From Patescibacteria group bacterium (GTDB lineage: Bacteria > Patescibacteriota > Patescibacteriia > 2-12-FULL-60-25), in contig JAQULH010000010.1 of the NCBI GenBank assembly GCA_029004215.1, forward strand, positions 1 through 38,730: a DNA stretch of 38,730 nucleotides, written 5' to 3'. Below are positions 13,339 to 22,172 of the stretch, one piece after another; within the stretch, counting starts at the first letter, position 1; every line of letters starts with the position of its first letter. The notes beneath the pieces were generated by a model. That model searched no databases. It was not told the origin of the DNA and saw only the letters and a list, made by a program, of their open reading frames with translations. Made by a program: the position numbers and the translations under genes.

Positions 13339-14094
13339 ATGGCAGATGAGAACAAACCGGAAGGCGGCTCGCAACAGCAGCCAACCGAGGGCGCCGGATC
13401 AGGCCAACAACCAACTGATCCTCAAGGCGGCAACAATGGGCAGCAGCCTGATAAGAAGCCAGATGCGGGAGGCCAACAGCAGCCAGCAGAAGGCGCACAA
13501 GACCCAAATAAAGCGCAAGAAGATGAGCCTAAGGTCCGCAAGACCCAAAAGGATTACATCATCGAGCGCATACAACGTCAGCGCGATAAAGCCCGGAAAG
13601 ATGCCGCGAATCCCGACGGTGGCAAAAAACCAACCGGCGACGATGGCAATCAGGGTGGAAGCGATGACGATATCGATCCCGAGGATGAAGCAAAAATCTC
13701 CAAGGTGCTCGATAAAAGACTTGGTCCCGTGATGGATGAACTGGATGCCGAAAGGCAGCAGGCCGCAGAGCAGCAAGAAGAAGCTGAACTGCAAACCTTC
13801 CTCACGGAATGTCCCCAGTTCAAGCCTTACGAGGCCAAGATCCGCAAGTGGGCGAAGCATGAATCGCGCAAAAATCTGCCTTTACTCTCTATCGCTTATG
13901 AAATAGCCGGACCCGATCTCGAAAGAATCGGAGCCGAAAGAGAAAGGAAGGCCGCGCAAGATGCCGCCGCTTCGGCGACTGGTGGCGGATCCACCAGAAC
14001 CGAATCTCCCAAGAAGCCAATTCCAGAGATGACTAAGGAAGAATTTAGGGATCTCGAGGAAAAAGCCAGGCGGGGAGAAATCGTGATCAGATAA
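13339..14094 (+). CDS. Probable capsid scaffolding protein
   Basis: A 251-residue acidic, glutamine- and glycine-rich protein immediately before the major capsid gene, the standard place for a scaffold. The N-terminal 100 residues are low complexity (EGGSQQQPTEGAGSGQQ and similar). The middle is strongly helical and charged (LDKRLGPVMDELDAERQQAA, EQQEEAELQTFL), followed by a small folded segment (CPQFKPYEAKIRKWAK) and a basic C-terminal helix (EEFRDLEEKARRGEIVI) that could bind the capsid protein. Scaffolds guide procapsid assembly and leave before DNA packaging. The start follows AAAAATTAATTT with no Shine-Dalgarno sequence. Confidence 0.75.
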   Translation: MADENKPEGGSQQQPTEGAGSGQQPTDPQGGNNGQQPDKKPDAGGQQQPAEGAQDPNKAQEDEPKVRKTQKDYIIERIQRQRDKARKDAANPDGGKKPTGDDGNQGGSDDDIDPEDEAKISKVLDKRLGPVMDELDAERQQAAEQQEEAELQTFLTECPQFKPYEAKIRKWAKHESRKNLPLLSIAYEIAGPDLERIGAERERKAAQDAAASATGGGSTRTESPKKPIPEMTKEEFRDLEEKARRGEIVIR

Positions 14095-14117
14095 CTTAAT
14101 TCAAATTTAAAAATGGT

Positions 14118-15086
14118 ATGTCTGACAATTTAACCACTAAAACCCAAATTTCAGACGAAGTGAACCAGTTTTACAGCAAGAAATTGCTGGAACGCGCCAA
14201 GTGTTTGCTTCTTCACGATAAGTTTGCGGATGTTGAAGACATCCCGCAAAACGCTGGGACAAAGACAATTGCTTTCCGCAGGTACACCAATCTTCCGAAG
14301 ATAACTACTCCTTTGACGGAAGGTGTCACGCCGGCAGGCAATAAGCTCGCTCAAACCACGCTCACTGCAGCGTTGGAACAGTATGGCGACTACACTGCCG
14401 TCACTGATGTTGTCGAGTACACGAGCCAAGATCGTGCCTTGACAATCGCCGTTGAATTACAAGGCGATCAGGCCGGTGAATCACTGGATGCAATTTTGCG
14501 CGACATCATGAATGCTGGAACCAACATCCAGTACGCAAATGCCCGCACTGCCCGCAATCAGATCACCGCATCCACGGATAAGTTGGATGCCACTGACATC
14601 GATAACGCCGTCATGACTTTGAAGCTTGCAAAAGCCAAGAAGATCACGGCAATGGTCAACCCGGATACTGGTTATAACACCACTCCGGTCCGACCTTGCT
14701 ATGTCGGTATCTGTCACCCCCGCGTGACCCCGATCCTTCAGGGCTTTACCGGTTGGATCGACGTTGAGAAGTACGCCAATAAGGCCGATGTGATGGAAGG
14801 CGAAGTTGGCAAGTACGGCGACGTACGTTTCATCGAAACCACGGAAGCCAAGGTGTTCACTGGCGAAGGTGCCTCGAGCATTGATGTGTACTCCACTTTG
14901 ATTCTCGGTATGCACGCCTACGCAAAGACGCGCCTTACCGGGAAAGAGATGGAATCAATCATCAAGCCGCTTGGTTCCGGTGAAGATCCGCTCAATCAAC
15001 GCTGCACCGCTGCCTGGAAGACATTCTTCACGGGCAAAATCACGAACGACACGTTCATGATCCGCGTTGAAGCCGCCGTTTCCTAG
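14118..15086 (+). CDS. Major capsid protein, N4-gp56-like
   Basis: A 322-residue protein with the pattern of the N4-gp56 capsid family (HK97 fold): an N-terminal helix (NQFYSKKLLERAKCLLLHDK), the strand stretch KTIAFRRYTNLPKITTPLTE, then TLTAALEQYGDYTAVTDVVE, the spine helix LDAILRDIMNAGTNIQYANA, and a later CHPRVTPILQGFTGW. This family is found in N4-like and many uncultured short- and long-tailed phages. The protein forms the hexamers and pentamers of the head. Upstream is the scaffold, downstream a GC-rich hairpin. The start context is AAAAATGGT-ATG without a Shine-Dalgarno sequence. Confidence 0.85.
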   Translation: MSDNLTTKTQISDEVNQFYSKKLLERAKCLLLHDKFADVEDIPQNAGTKTIAFRRYTNLPKITTPLTEGVTPAGNKLAQTTLTAALEQYGDYTAVTDVVEYTSQDRALTIAVELQGDQAGESLDAILRDIMNAGTNIQYANARTARNQITASTDKLDATDIDNAVMTLKLAKAKKITAMVNPDTGYNTTPVRPCYVGICHPRVTPILQGFTGWIDVEKYANKADVMEGEVGKYGDVRFIETTEAKVFTGEGASSIDVYSTLILGMHAYAKTRLTGKEMESIIKPLGSGEDPLNQRCTAAWKTFFTGKITNDTFMIRVEAAVS

Positions 15087-15100
15087 TCTGAAATTTTGGT

Positions 15101-15128
15101 GGGGGAAGTAATTAAAATTATTTCCCCC
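15101..15128 (+). terminator. Hairpin behind the capsid gene, weak or partial terminator
   Basis: GGGGGAAGTAAT pairs with ATTATTTCCCCC (12 pairs, one G-U, TAAA loop), 14 bases after the capsid stop. There is no T tract on either strand, so it may protect the abundant capsid mRNA 3' end or slow polymerase rather than stop it. Confidence 0.45.
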
Positions 15129-15144
15129 TAATCCAAAAAAGTTT

Positions 15145-15498
15145 ATGCCTACCAAAGGCGAAGAACAGAAGAAAGATGGGCAGGGTAAGCCGGCTAAGCC
15201 GGTGAGCGAATCTGCTCAAAAAGCGAACTACGACAAACAGTTGAGAGATACGAAGGAATCCTTGAATAAGGAGAAGAAAGTATCTTTCATGATCCCTCTC
15301 GCTCCTGGCGAACCGCCAGATTCAGAGGACACCGTCACGGTTAATGGATATCTCTACCGGATCAAGAAAAATTGCCTGGTTGAGATCCCTGAATCAGTGG
15401 CGAACCTCCTTGCAAACAAATACAAGGTTGAACGCGAGGCTGGAAGGGATCTGCTAGCCGATAGTTCGGAGGAAAAGCAAAGAGCTCTCAGCAAATAA
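15145..15498 (+). CDS. Small virion-associated protein (117 aa)
   Basis: A lysine-rich disordered N-terminus (EEQKKDGQGKPAKPVSESAQ) is followed by a compact beta domain: KVSFMIPLAPGEP, DTVTVNGYLYRIKKNCLVEI, then PESVANLLANKYKVE. The pattern of a short beta sheet carrying MIPLAPGE, VNG and VEIPE occurs in many phage genes directly downstream of the capsid gene. It is probably a small head or minor capsid component. The assignment comes from position and pattern only. Confidence 0.6.
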   Translation: MPTKGEEQKKDGQGKPAKPVSESAQKANYDKQLRDTKESLNKEKKVSFMIPLAPGEPPDSEDTVTVNGYLYRIKKNCLVEIPESVANLLANKYKVEREAGRDLLADSSEEKQRALSK

Positions 15499-15549
15499 GA
15501 TCTCAAGATCTGTTGAGAGAAAATAATTCATTCAAATTAACAGGTCTAT

Positions 15550-16047
15550 ATGGGTAAAACCATTGGGAAAAGTCCTAAGGTTGCCGATCAGAACATGCTC
15601 GACATCCTGACAAAACTCCAGACGCACATGGCAGACGCCTTGCTCGTCTCCGGTGCCCTGGCAATCGGCACCACCAAAACCAAAGTGAACGTCGCCGCGG
15701 CAATGTATGCCTTGATCGACGGCGCTTTGGTGACAAAGGCCATCACTAACGATGCCTTTACTCTGGCCGGCACGGTCACGAACGCCAAGTTCAATGTGTT
15801 TGTGCTGACTTTGAAGGCTGACGGCACCTGCACAGCCCGCATGGGCACGGAAGCCGCCACCTTGGGCGCAGTCGTTCTGCCTGCCATCCCGGCAGGCGAA
15901 GTAGTTGTCGGTTTACTGATCGTCAACCCGACCGGTACCGGCAACTTTGTTGGCGGCACCACGAACCTTGATGATGGCACGGTCGTCCCGAACGCCGTGT
16001 ACATCAACACGGCCCGCCCGTTCAACCCGAACGTATTATCCCTGTAA
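15550..16047 (+). CDS. Beta-rich head or decoration protein (165 aa)
   Basis: An alanine-, threonine- and valine-rich protein of 165 residues with an N-terminal helix (DQNMLDILTKLQTHMADALL) and a series of short beta strands (FTLAGTVTNAKFNVFVLTLK, EVVVGLLIVNPTGTG), with few charges. This matches trimeric decoration or fibre-like proteins that sit on capsids or tails. It lies two genes after the major capsid protein. The gap 15499-15549 is AT-rich and carries only a short AGATCT palindrome. Function inferred from position and composition. Confidence 0.55.
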   Translation: MGKTIGKSPKVADQNMLDILTKLQTHMADALLVSGALAIGTTKTKVNVAAAMYALIDGALVTKAITNDAFTLAGTVTNAKFNVFVLTLKADGTCTARMGTEAATLGAVVLPAIPAGEVVVGLLIVNPTGTGNFVGGTTNLDDGTVVPNAVYINTARPFNPNVLSL

Positions 16048-16062
16048 TCAAGGGAACGTGAT

Positions 16063-16770
16063 ATGACCCCTGCCGAATTAGCCGCCTACGTCAGAAAAAA
16101 GACTGGCACCAATGCCACGACTTTAGTTGACGCAGACATTCTCATTTACGCGAACGTCCACATGGATGATATCGCGAAAGAGATTGCGAAAACGCACAGA
16201 GGCTTTTTCGGCAGGGAGTTCACGTACAACTTGGTTGGCGATCAACGCGCTTATGATACCGAGCTTACTACCTTAAACGGCATCAGAAGCGTTGAAGCCA
16301 AAATCGACGGGACGAATTGGAAAGTGCTTACCCCCGCGGATCTCGTTTCGCTTGAGCAACCGAGCGATGAGACGAGCATCAAAGCTAAGTTTTCGGGCCA
16401 GTACAGATATGAAATTTGGCAAAAGAAAATTTACATCTATTGCGGGGAGGCGATCATAGCCGTAACCAGCGGCTTAAAAGTCCGGTGCGACATTTATCCG
16501 AAACATCTTTCGGGGTTGAGTGAAGCAACGGATGACATGTCCAAAGATCCAACGGCAACCGATCGAGGGTTTCCTCGCGCTGTTCATGAGTTATTGGCGC
16601 GCCGCATCGTGATTGATTGGAAGGAGTCCAAGGATAAACCAATTCCTTTGACCCAAACCGAACAAAAATACGAATACGACCTGGCCAAAGCCATTGCGGC
16701 TTTGCGTGATTCAAACCAGGACGAGGAAATCGTCGTAGCAACCCCTTATAACGACGGTTCTCAATATTAA
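16063..16770 (+). CDS. Probable head-tail adaptor (235 aa)
   Basis: ATG at 16063 has AAGGGA upstream, one of the few clear ribosome sites in the virion block. The helical N-terminus (TPAELAAYVRKKTGTNATTL, DADILIYANVHMDDIAKEIA) resembles adaptor proteins that plug under the portal. It then continues with beta strands (EFTYNLVGDQRAYDTE, RYEIWQKKIYIYCG) and a C-terminal helix pair (PRAVHELLARRIVIDWKE, EYDLAKAIAALRDS). Adaptors of this size are common in short-tailed phages between capsid and tail genes. The fold is inferred; no diagnostic motif exists. Confidence 0.6.
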   Translation: MTPAELAAYVRKKTGTNATTLVDADILIYANVHMDDIAKEIAKTHRGFFGREFTYNLVGDQRAYDTELTTLNGIRSVEAKIDGTNWKVLTPADLVSLEQPSDETSIKAKFSGQYRYEIWQKKIYIYCGEAIIAVTSGLKVRCDIYPKHLSGLSEATDDMSKDPTATDRGFPRAVHELLARRIVIDWKESKDKPIPLTQTEQKYEYDLAKAIAALRDSNQDEEIVVATPYNDGSQY

Positions 16771-16775
16771 ATTCT

Positions 16776-17354
16776 ATGGCAAAAGAAATTGCTCAATTAG
16801 ATGAGAACAGGAATAAAACCATGCTCTCTGTCGATGCGGACGGTACACCGCACAATATACGGAGTGGATTCACTTCGATGTTGGCAAAAACCGCGGCAAA
16901 CTTGCTGGGCTTTCTGAATACAATCGGATACGCCTTTTACAATGCCACCCCCACTACTCGCACAGATGGACAAGGTGGGCCGCTGGAGGCTGATGCTAAT
17001 GGCAACCTTAATATCAATTCTTCCACAAAGTTAGCTGGTGAAGACCTTACTAACGACGTGATGAAGGTTGAGCCGCAGGCTTCTTACGTCAACATTTCGG
17101 CCTCCGCCCTCGTTAAAACGGGAGCTGGCCGACTGTTTGGTTTTATCGTTAATTCATGTGCCGCTGGTGCCACGATAAAAATTTGGGATAACACTTCGGG
17201 CGCAACCACTGTGCTCTTAAACACCATGACATTCACGACGGCCGTAGCTGAAGGCCCAAAGGTTGTCGCTCTGCCGGCGGCGGCCAAATTCGGAGTCGGC
17301 TGCTACGTCACGATTGCTGTGGCGGCTGCTGACATAACTGTTCTCTACAACTAA
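16776..17354 (+). CDS. Beta-sandwich virion protein (192 aa)
   Basis: A 192-residue protein starting five bases after the adaptor stop. The C-terminal half is a small beta sandwich with a pattern common in phage structural proteins: SASALVKTGAGRLFGFIVN, CAAGATIKIWDNTSGATTVL, VVALPAAAKFGVGCYVTIAV. The N-terminal half is polar with a hydrophobic stretch (SMLAKTAANLLGFLNTIGYA). It is likely a minor head, neck or tail surface protein. Assignment from composition and neighbourhood. Confidence 0.55.
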   Translation: MAKEIAQLDENRNKTMLSVDADGTPHNIRSGFTSMLAKTAANLLGFLNTIGYAFYNATPTTRTDGQGGPLEADANGNLNINSSTKLAGEDLTNDVMKVEPQASYVNISASALVKTGAGRLFGFIVNSCAAGATIKIWDNTSGATTVLLNTMTFTTAVAEGPKVVALPAAAKFGVGCYVTIAVAAADITVLYN

Positions 17355-17356
17355 AT

Positions 17357-17656
17357 ATGAGCACTTATACCATCACAAAAATCGATAAGGCCTTGGGTCA
17401 TGTTTCCGTGATCTACTCCGTGGATGGCGTGGAACAAACTATGTGCGACTGCCCACTCGACAGTGAGGAAGCTACCAAAGCTTTCTTGGAAGATTATGGT
17501 AACCGCTATGAGTCCGCTAAAGCTCTCGAAGCCGAGACTAAAGTAGTGCCCCAGGCCGTTGCGGACCTTGAGGGCCAGACCTTTGACGTCCCAGTAGGGA
17601 CGGTAGAAGCGGCCCCGGAGGAAGTGCCGCCGGCTGCTGATGAAATAGTGTCTTAA
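17357..17656 (+). CDS. Small virion-region protein (99 aa)
   Basis: Starts two bases after the previous stop. The first 60 residues form a likely alpha-beta domain (STYTITKIDKALGHVSVIYS, CPLDSEEATKAFLEDYGNRY), then an acidic, proline- and alanine-rich tail (TVEAAPEEVPPAADEIVS). It lies directly before the fibre gene, six bases away. A chaperone or connector for the fibre is possible, but nothing in the sequence proves it. Confidence 0.55.
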   Translation: MSTYTITKIDKALGHVSVIYSVDGVEQTMCDCPLDSEEATKAFLEDYGNRYESAKALEAETKVVPQAVADLEGQTFDVPVGTVEAAPEEVPPAADEIVS

Positions 17657-17662
17657 AAAACC

Positions 17663-20600
17663 ATGGCTCAAGTCCAAAACCTGCTCCGTTATTCGGAGGA
17701 TCTGACCAAGACGATCGCTTGGAGCGTATCTGATTGTGTCGCTTCTTCCGCAATGATGATTTCAGACACGAATGACGCGATCGCCAAGTATCACTTTGTT
17801 TATCAAAGCGCGTCTTACGGCAATGCTCCACTCACGATTTCCGTTTCGGCCAAAGCTGGTACCAAATCTTGGCTTTGCTTTGACGTTAATGGTGCATTGA
17901 TTGCTTATTTCGATGTTGGCAATGGAGCCTTGGGCACGATCCAATCCTCTGCTTTTAAGTGCTCTATTGTTCCTGATCCGGTCATGGGAGCCGGTTGGTA
18001 CCGATGCACGATGACTTATACGCCAACTAGGTTTTTGGAATCCTTTACGTTCATCATGGCAAATGGCAATACCGCAGCTTCTTACCAGGGAGACGGCACT
18101 GGTACGATCTACCTGACCAGGATGCAGCTCACAAGTTCGAATCATGCTGGACCATACGTGAAAACTGAACTTGGCAAGATTGATACCGGAAATATCCGAT
18201 GTTTGGCTCAACCCTATACGCTAGTAAACATCCTTACGGATGGAAACATGGAGGCGACAAATCCGGCTGTTCCGCTTGTTGATGGGAATATGGAGGCGAC
18301 GGATACGAGTGCGTGGACGGCTGGAAATAATGCATCATTGGCCAAATCAACTACAAATCCTCATTCTGGGACACGAAGCTTAGTAGTAGATAGGACGACT
18401 TCAGATGCGCCTTTTGCTTATCAGACCATCTTGACTATTGGAAAAGTTTATAGGGTTCAGGGATGGGCTAAAGGCGATGGGACAGTGGCTCCTGTGCTTA
18501 CGGATGGCCCAAATGCTGTTTGGACCGGAACCAGCAGCACAAGTTGGCAACCTATTGATGTGACGTTTCTTTCGGCAGGGACGACTTTACGCTTAATTGC
18601 GAGCAATTATACAGGCGTTTCTCATCCTTGCGAGTTCGACGGCATTACGATCGTTGATCTGACGGCGGGAAGCTACACCTCGCAAGCTGCTATTTTATCG
18701 AAACAAACAGCCTCGCCTCATAGTGGCAGTCAGTGTCTCAGAGTTAAGGCGGACGGGACTCAGAGTTATGCCATAGCGAATCAACCGGTTACTCAAGGTA
18801 AAAGATACCGCGTTACCGGCTGGGCGCGAAGCGATGGGACCAGGGTGCCGCGGGTTTACCTTTTAAATGGCGCCTCATGGGTAGGAACAGCCTCAACGGG
18901 CTGGCAAAGATTTGATATTGCTGGCGTAAGCAACGCGGGGGCTTTGGTCTATTTCGGCCACTGGAGCAATACCGGCTATGTTGAATTTGACGATATTGAA
19001 GTGATCGATTTATTTACAACTCCAACCAGACAACTAGCTCAGCCATATCCTACTTTGAATCTCTTAATCGATGGCGATATGGAGGCAACCAATGCAGCCC
19101 CTGCCGCAACCGACCTGAATATGGATCTGGCCGATACTTCGGCTTGGACATCTTCTAATGCAACGCTATCAAAGCAGTCGGGGGCACGCACAGGAGGATC
19201 TGGATCGCGGGTTTTACGCGTAGCCGCAAATGGCGCCGCCTTTGGATATGCTTCCCAAGCCAACGGCCTCATAAACGGGCACGTTTACCACATCACGGGT
19301 TGGTTCCGTGGCGATGGTGTGAACGCCTCACCGGTGCTGTATGGAGGCGGTACGCAATACGCAACAGGAACAACCTCAAACGCTTGGCAGTCTTTCGATG
19401 TTATTGCCACCCAAACAACTAATAATTCTTTGAATCCTTACGGGAGCTTCCCCGGAAGCGTGGGTTATGTGGAGTTCGACGACCTTGTTATTACTGATAT
19501 TACGGCAGGGGCGTACACAGCCGGGGATTCGGCTTTGCTCTATAAAGTAACGACCAACCCTCATTCTGGAAGCCAAGCCTTGCGTGTGGCTTATAATTCG
19601 GTCAGCTATCCTTATGCGAGGCAATTGGTGTTCACCGTTGGAAAACCCTATTTGGTTAGAGGTTTTGCCCGTGGAGATGGAAGCAAAGCTCCAAAGATTT
19701 TCGATTCCACGACGGCAGCAGTGCTTTGGTCTGGTACATCCTCTACTACGTGGCAACCATTCGCGTTCGAGTTTATTCCAGGTGTTACTGCAGGTTGTGA
19801 TTTCTACGCTTATACGACTTCGGCTGGATATGTTGACTTCGATGACATTCAAGTTATCGATCTGACCTCTACGCCTCAAAGGCAATTAGCACAACCTTAT
19901 ACGCTCATAAACAAGTTGGTAGATGGAGACATGGAAGCAACGAACGCGGCGGTCGGTGGCTCTGACTGGGACATGGAGGCGCTAGACACGTCTGTCTGGA
20001 CGCCGGGAATTAGCGGGGCCACTTTGAGCAAGGTAGCCGGTTCATTGTCAGGGACAGGCTCAAGAAAGTTACGAGTGACTAGCACAGGTTCTGGCGGGTT
20101 TGCCTATCAATCAAACCTTATTCTCGGTCATACGTACCGATTTCGCGGTTGGGCGGCCGGAGACGGCGGTACGGGTATCCCATCCCTTAGGGTAGGCGGC
20201 GGAGGCACTTTTTGGACAGGCACAAATTCAATATCCCCTCAGTATTTTGACGTCGTGGCCACGGTAGATTCTTCTTCTTCGCCTCTGCTTAATAATTCCG
20301 GTGGAGCAGGTACTTATGCAGATTTTGATGACATTGTAATCAACGACGTGACCGCCGGAAGCTACACCGCCTATCAGTCAATAGTCTCAAAGAGTATTGC
20401 TTCACCTCATTCTGGAGCGCAAGCATTAAGAGTCGCATACGATGGATCACATGCGTACGGAGCGGCTTATCAAATTATTTTAACTGCCGGTAAAAGATAT
20501 CGCGTTACTGGTTGGGCGCGTGGCGACGGTGGTGTCGCCTTACCAATGATCGCGAAAGAAGGTTCGGCGGTTTGGTCAGGAACGGCTAGTGCTGCTTGGC

Positions 20601-21589
20601 AAAGATTTGATTTTGACCTTGGTCCGAATATCGGGACGGCTTTTTACCTGCAATGCAATAATCTTGCTGCGGGTAGATGGGTTGAGTTTGATGACGTGCA
20701 GGTTATTGATCTTTCGGCTACTCCAACACGATTTCAAGCACCAGTAATTCCTCCGGTAAATGTTCTCGTGGACGGCAATCAAGAAGCGACGAACTCAGCC
20801 GTGCCTTTGGTAGATGGGAATATGGAGGCAGCCGGAATTGCGGCCTGGTTGAATGTTATTGGTACCACCTCTAAGTCTTCCGCCAGTCCGCACTCTGGTG
20901 GGCAGAGCTTAAGAATAACCGCCACAGGCGGGGTTCTGGCAGAGGCGGCACAGATCGGTATTTTGCAAGCAGGACATGTCTATCGTGTTAAGGGTTGGGC
21001 GAGAGGAGATGGGCTGGCAGGCTCCGTCAACGTGATCATAGGCGGATCGGGCACAACACAACCGGTCGCCACACTAAGCAATACTTGGCAACAATTCGAT
21101 ATAACCGGCCTTTGTTCTGGCGCCGCAAGTCTTTATTTTTACAGTGCGGGCCTGACCAACAACACGGGTTATGCTGAGTATGACGACATCACCATCACAG
21201 ATGTGACAGCCGCGCTTGATTGGCTAGTCTATGGAGACGCGATCGTCTCGAAAAGGACAGAAACGCCGCATAGCGGATCACAGTGCCTCCGATTTACTTA
21301 CGGCGGAACACCTGGTTGGGGAGGGTACAAAGCCCTCACGGTTGGTCATAGGTATCTATTCAAAGGTTGGATGCGCGGGGACGGCGTAAGAGCTCCGATT
21401 GTTTACGATTTCGGCACAGGAGCGGTCCTGGTTACCGGGACAATCAGTACAGAATGGCAATACTTTGAAAAGGCATTTTGTGATGTCGGCGCTTTGACGA
21501 TCTATCTTTCCAGCTCGGCCGGCTACGTTGAGTTTGATGATCTTGAGCTGATCGACCTCACTTTAACACCAGCAAGAATGACCGCTTAA
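17663..21589 (+). CDS. Large tail fibre or spike with eight carbohydrate-binding-like modules
   Basis: A 1308-residue protein. The first 170 residues form a concanavalin-like domain typical of phage fibres (NLLRYSEDLTKTIAWSVSD, then YRCTMTYTPTRFLESFTFIM). The rest is eight beta jelly-roll modules of the CBM4/9 type, each with a DGNMEAT-like start, PHSGSQALRV, YRVTGWARGDG, a W-GT-ST-WQ-FD core and an ending like GYVEFDDIEVIDL. Odd and even modules differ in their ends (TAGSYT against TPxRQLAQPY), so a two-module unit has been copied four times. It probably binds surface sugars of the host or of its capsule. No hydrolase motif is visible. Confidence 0.8.
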   Translation: MAQVQNLLRYSEDLTKTIAWSVSDCVASSAMMISDTNDAIAKYHFVYQSASYGNAPLTISVSAKAGTKSWLCFDVNGALIAYFDVGNGALGTIQSSAFKCSIVPDPVMGAGWYRCTMTYTPTRFLESFTFIMANGNTAASYQGDGTGTIYLTRMQLTSSNHAGPYVKTELGKIDTGNIRCLAQPYTLVNILTDGNMEATNPAVPLVDGNMEATDTSAWTAGNNASLAKSTTNPHSGTRSLVVDRTTSDAPFAYQTILTIGKVYRVQGWAKGDGTVAPVLTDGPNAVWTGTSSTSWQPIDVTFLSAGTTLRLIASNYTGVSHPCEFDGITIVDLTAGSYTSQAAILSKQTASPHSGSQCLRVKADGTQSYAIANQPVTQGKRYRVTGWARSDGTRVPRVYLLNGASWVGTASTGWQRFDIAGVSNAGALVYFGHWSNTGYVEFDDIEVIDLFTTPTRQLAQPYPTLNLLIDGDMEATNAAPAATDLNMDLADTSAWTSSNATLSKQSGARTGGSGSRVLRVAANGAAFGYASQANGLINGHVYHITGWFRGDGVNASPVLYGGGTQYATGTTSNAWQSFDVIATQTTNNSLNPYGSFPGSVGYVEFDDLVITDITAGAYTAGDSALLYKVTTNPHSGSQALRVAYNSVSYPYARQLVFTVGKPYLVRGFARGDGSKAPKIFDSTTAAVLWSGTSSTTWQPFAFEFIPGVTAGCDFYAYTTSAGYVDFDDIQVIDLTSTPQRQLAQPYTLINKLVDGDMEATNAAVGGSDWDMEALDTSVWTPGISGATLSKVAGSLSGTGSRKLRVTSTGSGGFAYQSNLILGHTYRFRGWAAGDGGTGIPSLRVGGGGTFWTGTNSISPQYFDVVATVDSSSSPLLNNSGGAGTYADFDDIVINDVTAGSYTAYQSIVSKSIASPHSGAQALRVAYDGSHAYGAAYQIILTAGKRYRVTGWARGDGGVALPMIAKEGSAVWSGTASAAWQRFDFDLGPNIGTAFYLQCNNLAAGRWVEFDDVQVIDLSATPTRFQAPVIPPVNVLVDGNQEATNSAVPLVDGNMEAAGIAAWLNVIGTTSKSSASPHSGGQSLRITATGGVLAEAAQIGILQAGHVYRVKGWARGDGLAGSVNVIIGGSGTTQPVATLSNTWQQFDITGLCSGAASLYFYSAGLTNNTGYAEYDDITITDVTAALDWLVYGDAIVSKRTETPHSGSQCLRFTYGGTPGWGGYKALTVGHRYLFKGWMRGDGVRAPIVYDFGTGAVLVTGTISTEWQYFEKAFCDVGALTIYLSSSAGYVEFDDLELIDLTLTPARMTA
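18224..21586 (+). repeat. Four tandem copies of an ~840-bp two-module unit
   Basis: Units begin near 18224, 19057, 19906 and 20757, each about 830-850 bases. Protein motifs recur in register but the DNA has diverged, so the copies are old or kept by selection for protein shape. The conserved blocks could still recombine and change fibre length. Confidence 0.75.
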
Positions 21590-21600
21590 TAAATAAAAAT

Positions 21601-21897
21601 ATGGAAATAAGTACCCCAAAATCCCTCATTTCAAGTAGCACGCTTCTACCCCTTGGATTAGTAGCGATCCTAGTTGTTTCCCTAATCAGCGGCGTTATGT
21701 ACATCCAATCCATGGCCTCTGATGTGACCTATTGCAAACAGCAAATCGCTGAGCATAAAGCTAGTGACGATGCGCGCGTGCAAGCACTTGATGTGCGGGT
21801 CCAGGCCAGTGAGAAAAAAGGGGCTGTCTACGACGAAAAGCTGGACACCATCATGACCAAACTCGACTTAATATCAAAAAAACTTAATGTTTTTTAA
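21601..21897 (+). CDS. Membrane-anchored coiled-coil protein, possible lysis accessory
   Basis: 98 residues. A hydrophobic segment (STLLPLGLVAILVVSLISGV, residues 13-32) anchors the N-terminus, and the rest is a heptad-rich coiled coil (DVTYCKQQIAEHKASDDARV, YDEKLDTIMTKLDLISKKLN) that would face the periplasm. It overlaps the holin-like gene and lies in the lysis region ahead of the amidase, so an i-spanin-like or holin-partner role is plausible; no lipoprotein partner was seen. The topology is clear, the function inferred. Confidence 0.6.
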   Translation: MEISTPKSLISSSTLLPLGLVAILVVSLISGVMYIQSMASDVTYCKQQIAEHKASDDARVQALDVRVQASEKKGAVYDEKLDTIMTKLDLISKKLNVF

Positions 21898-21901
21898 CCA
21901 T

Positions 21902-22096
21902 ATGTTCAATCCTGAAATTACCAAAAAGCTGGCAGGGATGATCTCTGCCACTAAATGGGTCTTACTGGCCTTCGCTGGCGTGACCTGTGTCGGTTTCCTA
22001 ATGGGCAAGATCAGCGAACAGGTCTTTATGGGTGCGTCCATGCTCGTCCTGGGCTTCTACTTCGGGTCCAAGTACGACAAACCGCAACAGCAGTAA
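21902..22096 (+). CDS. Holin-like small membrane protein (64 aa)
   Basis: ATG at 21902 (an alternative at 21887 adds five residues and overlaps the upstream gene). It has two close hydrophobic helices, WVLLAFAGVTCVGFLMG and VFMGASMLVLGFYFGSK, with a charged N-terminus and a short polar tail. This is the hairpin topology of class II holins, which pierce the inner membrane and time lysis. It stands directly before a structured leader and one kilobase before the endolysin, consistent with a lysis module. Confidence 0.65.
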   Translation: MFNPEITKKLAGMISATKWVLLAFAGVTCVGFLMGKISEQVFMGASMLVLGFYFGSKYDKPQQQ

Positions 22097-22102
22097 GTTC
22101 TC

Positions 22103-22172
22103 TTCCGGCTTCCAGGTTGGCGCCTTTGTTCTTTCGTCGACACCCGAAAGGGTGCCGTCCCGGAGGCCGGAA
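22103..22172 (+). promoter_or_regulatory. Structured leader burying GGAGG and the start codon of the 53-aa gene
   Basis: TTCCGGCTTCC (22103-22113) pairs with GGAGGCCGGAA (22162-22172): 11 pairs, one G-U. The 3' strand is itself the ribosome-binding site GGAGG (22162-22166) and runs to the A of the ATG at 22172. Inside is CACCC-GAAA-GGGTG (22141-22154) with a GNRA loop, and AGG/CCT or the palindrome GGCGCC around 22114-22125. When closed, translation of the 53-aa gene should be off. Confidence 0.6.
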
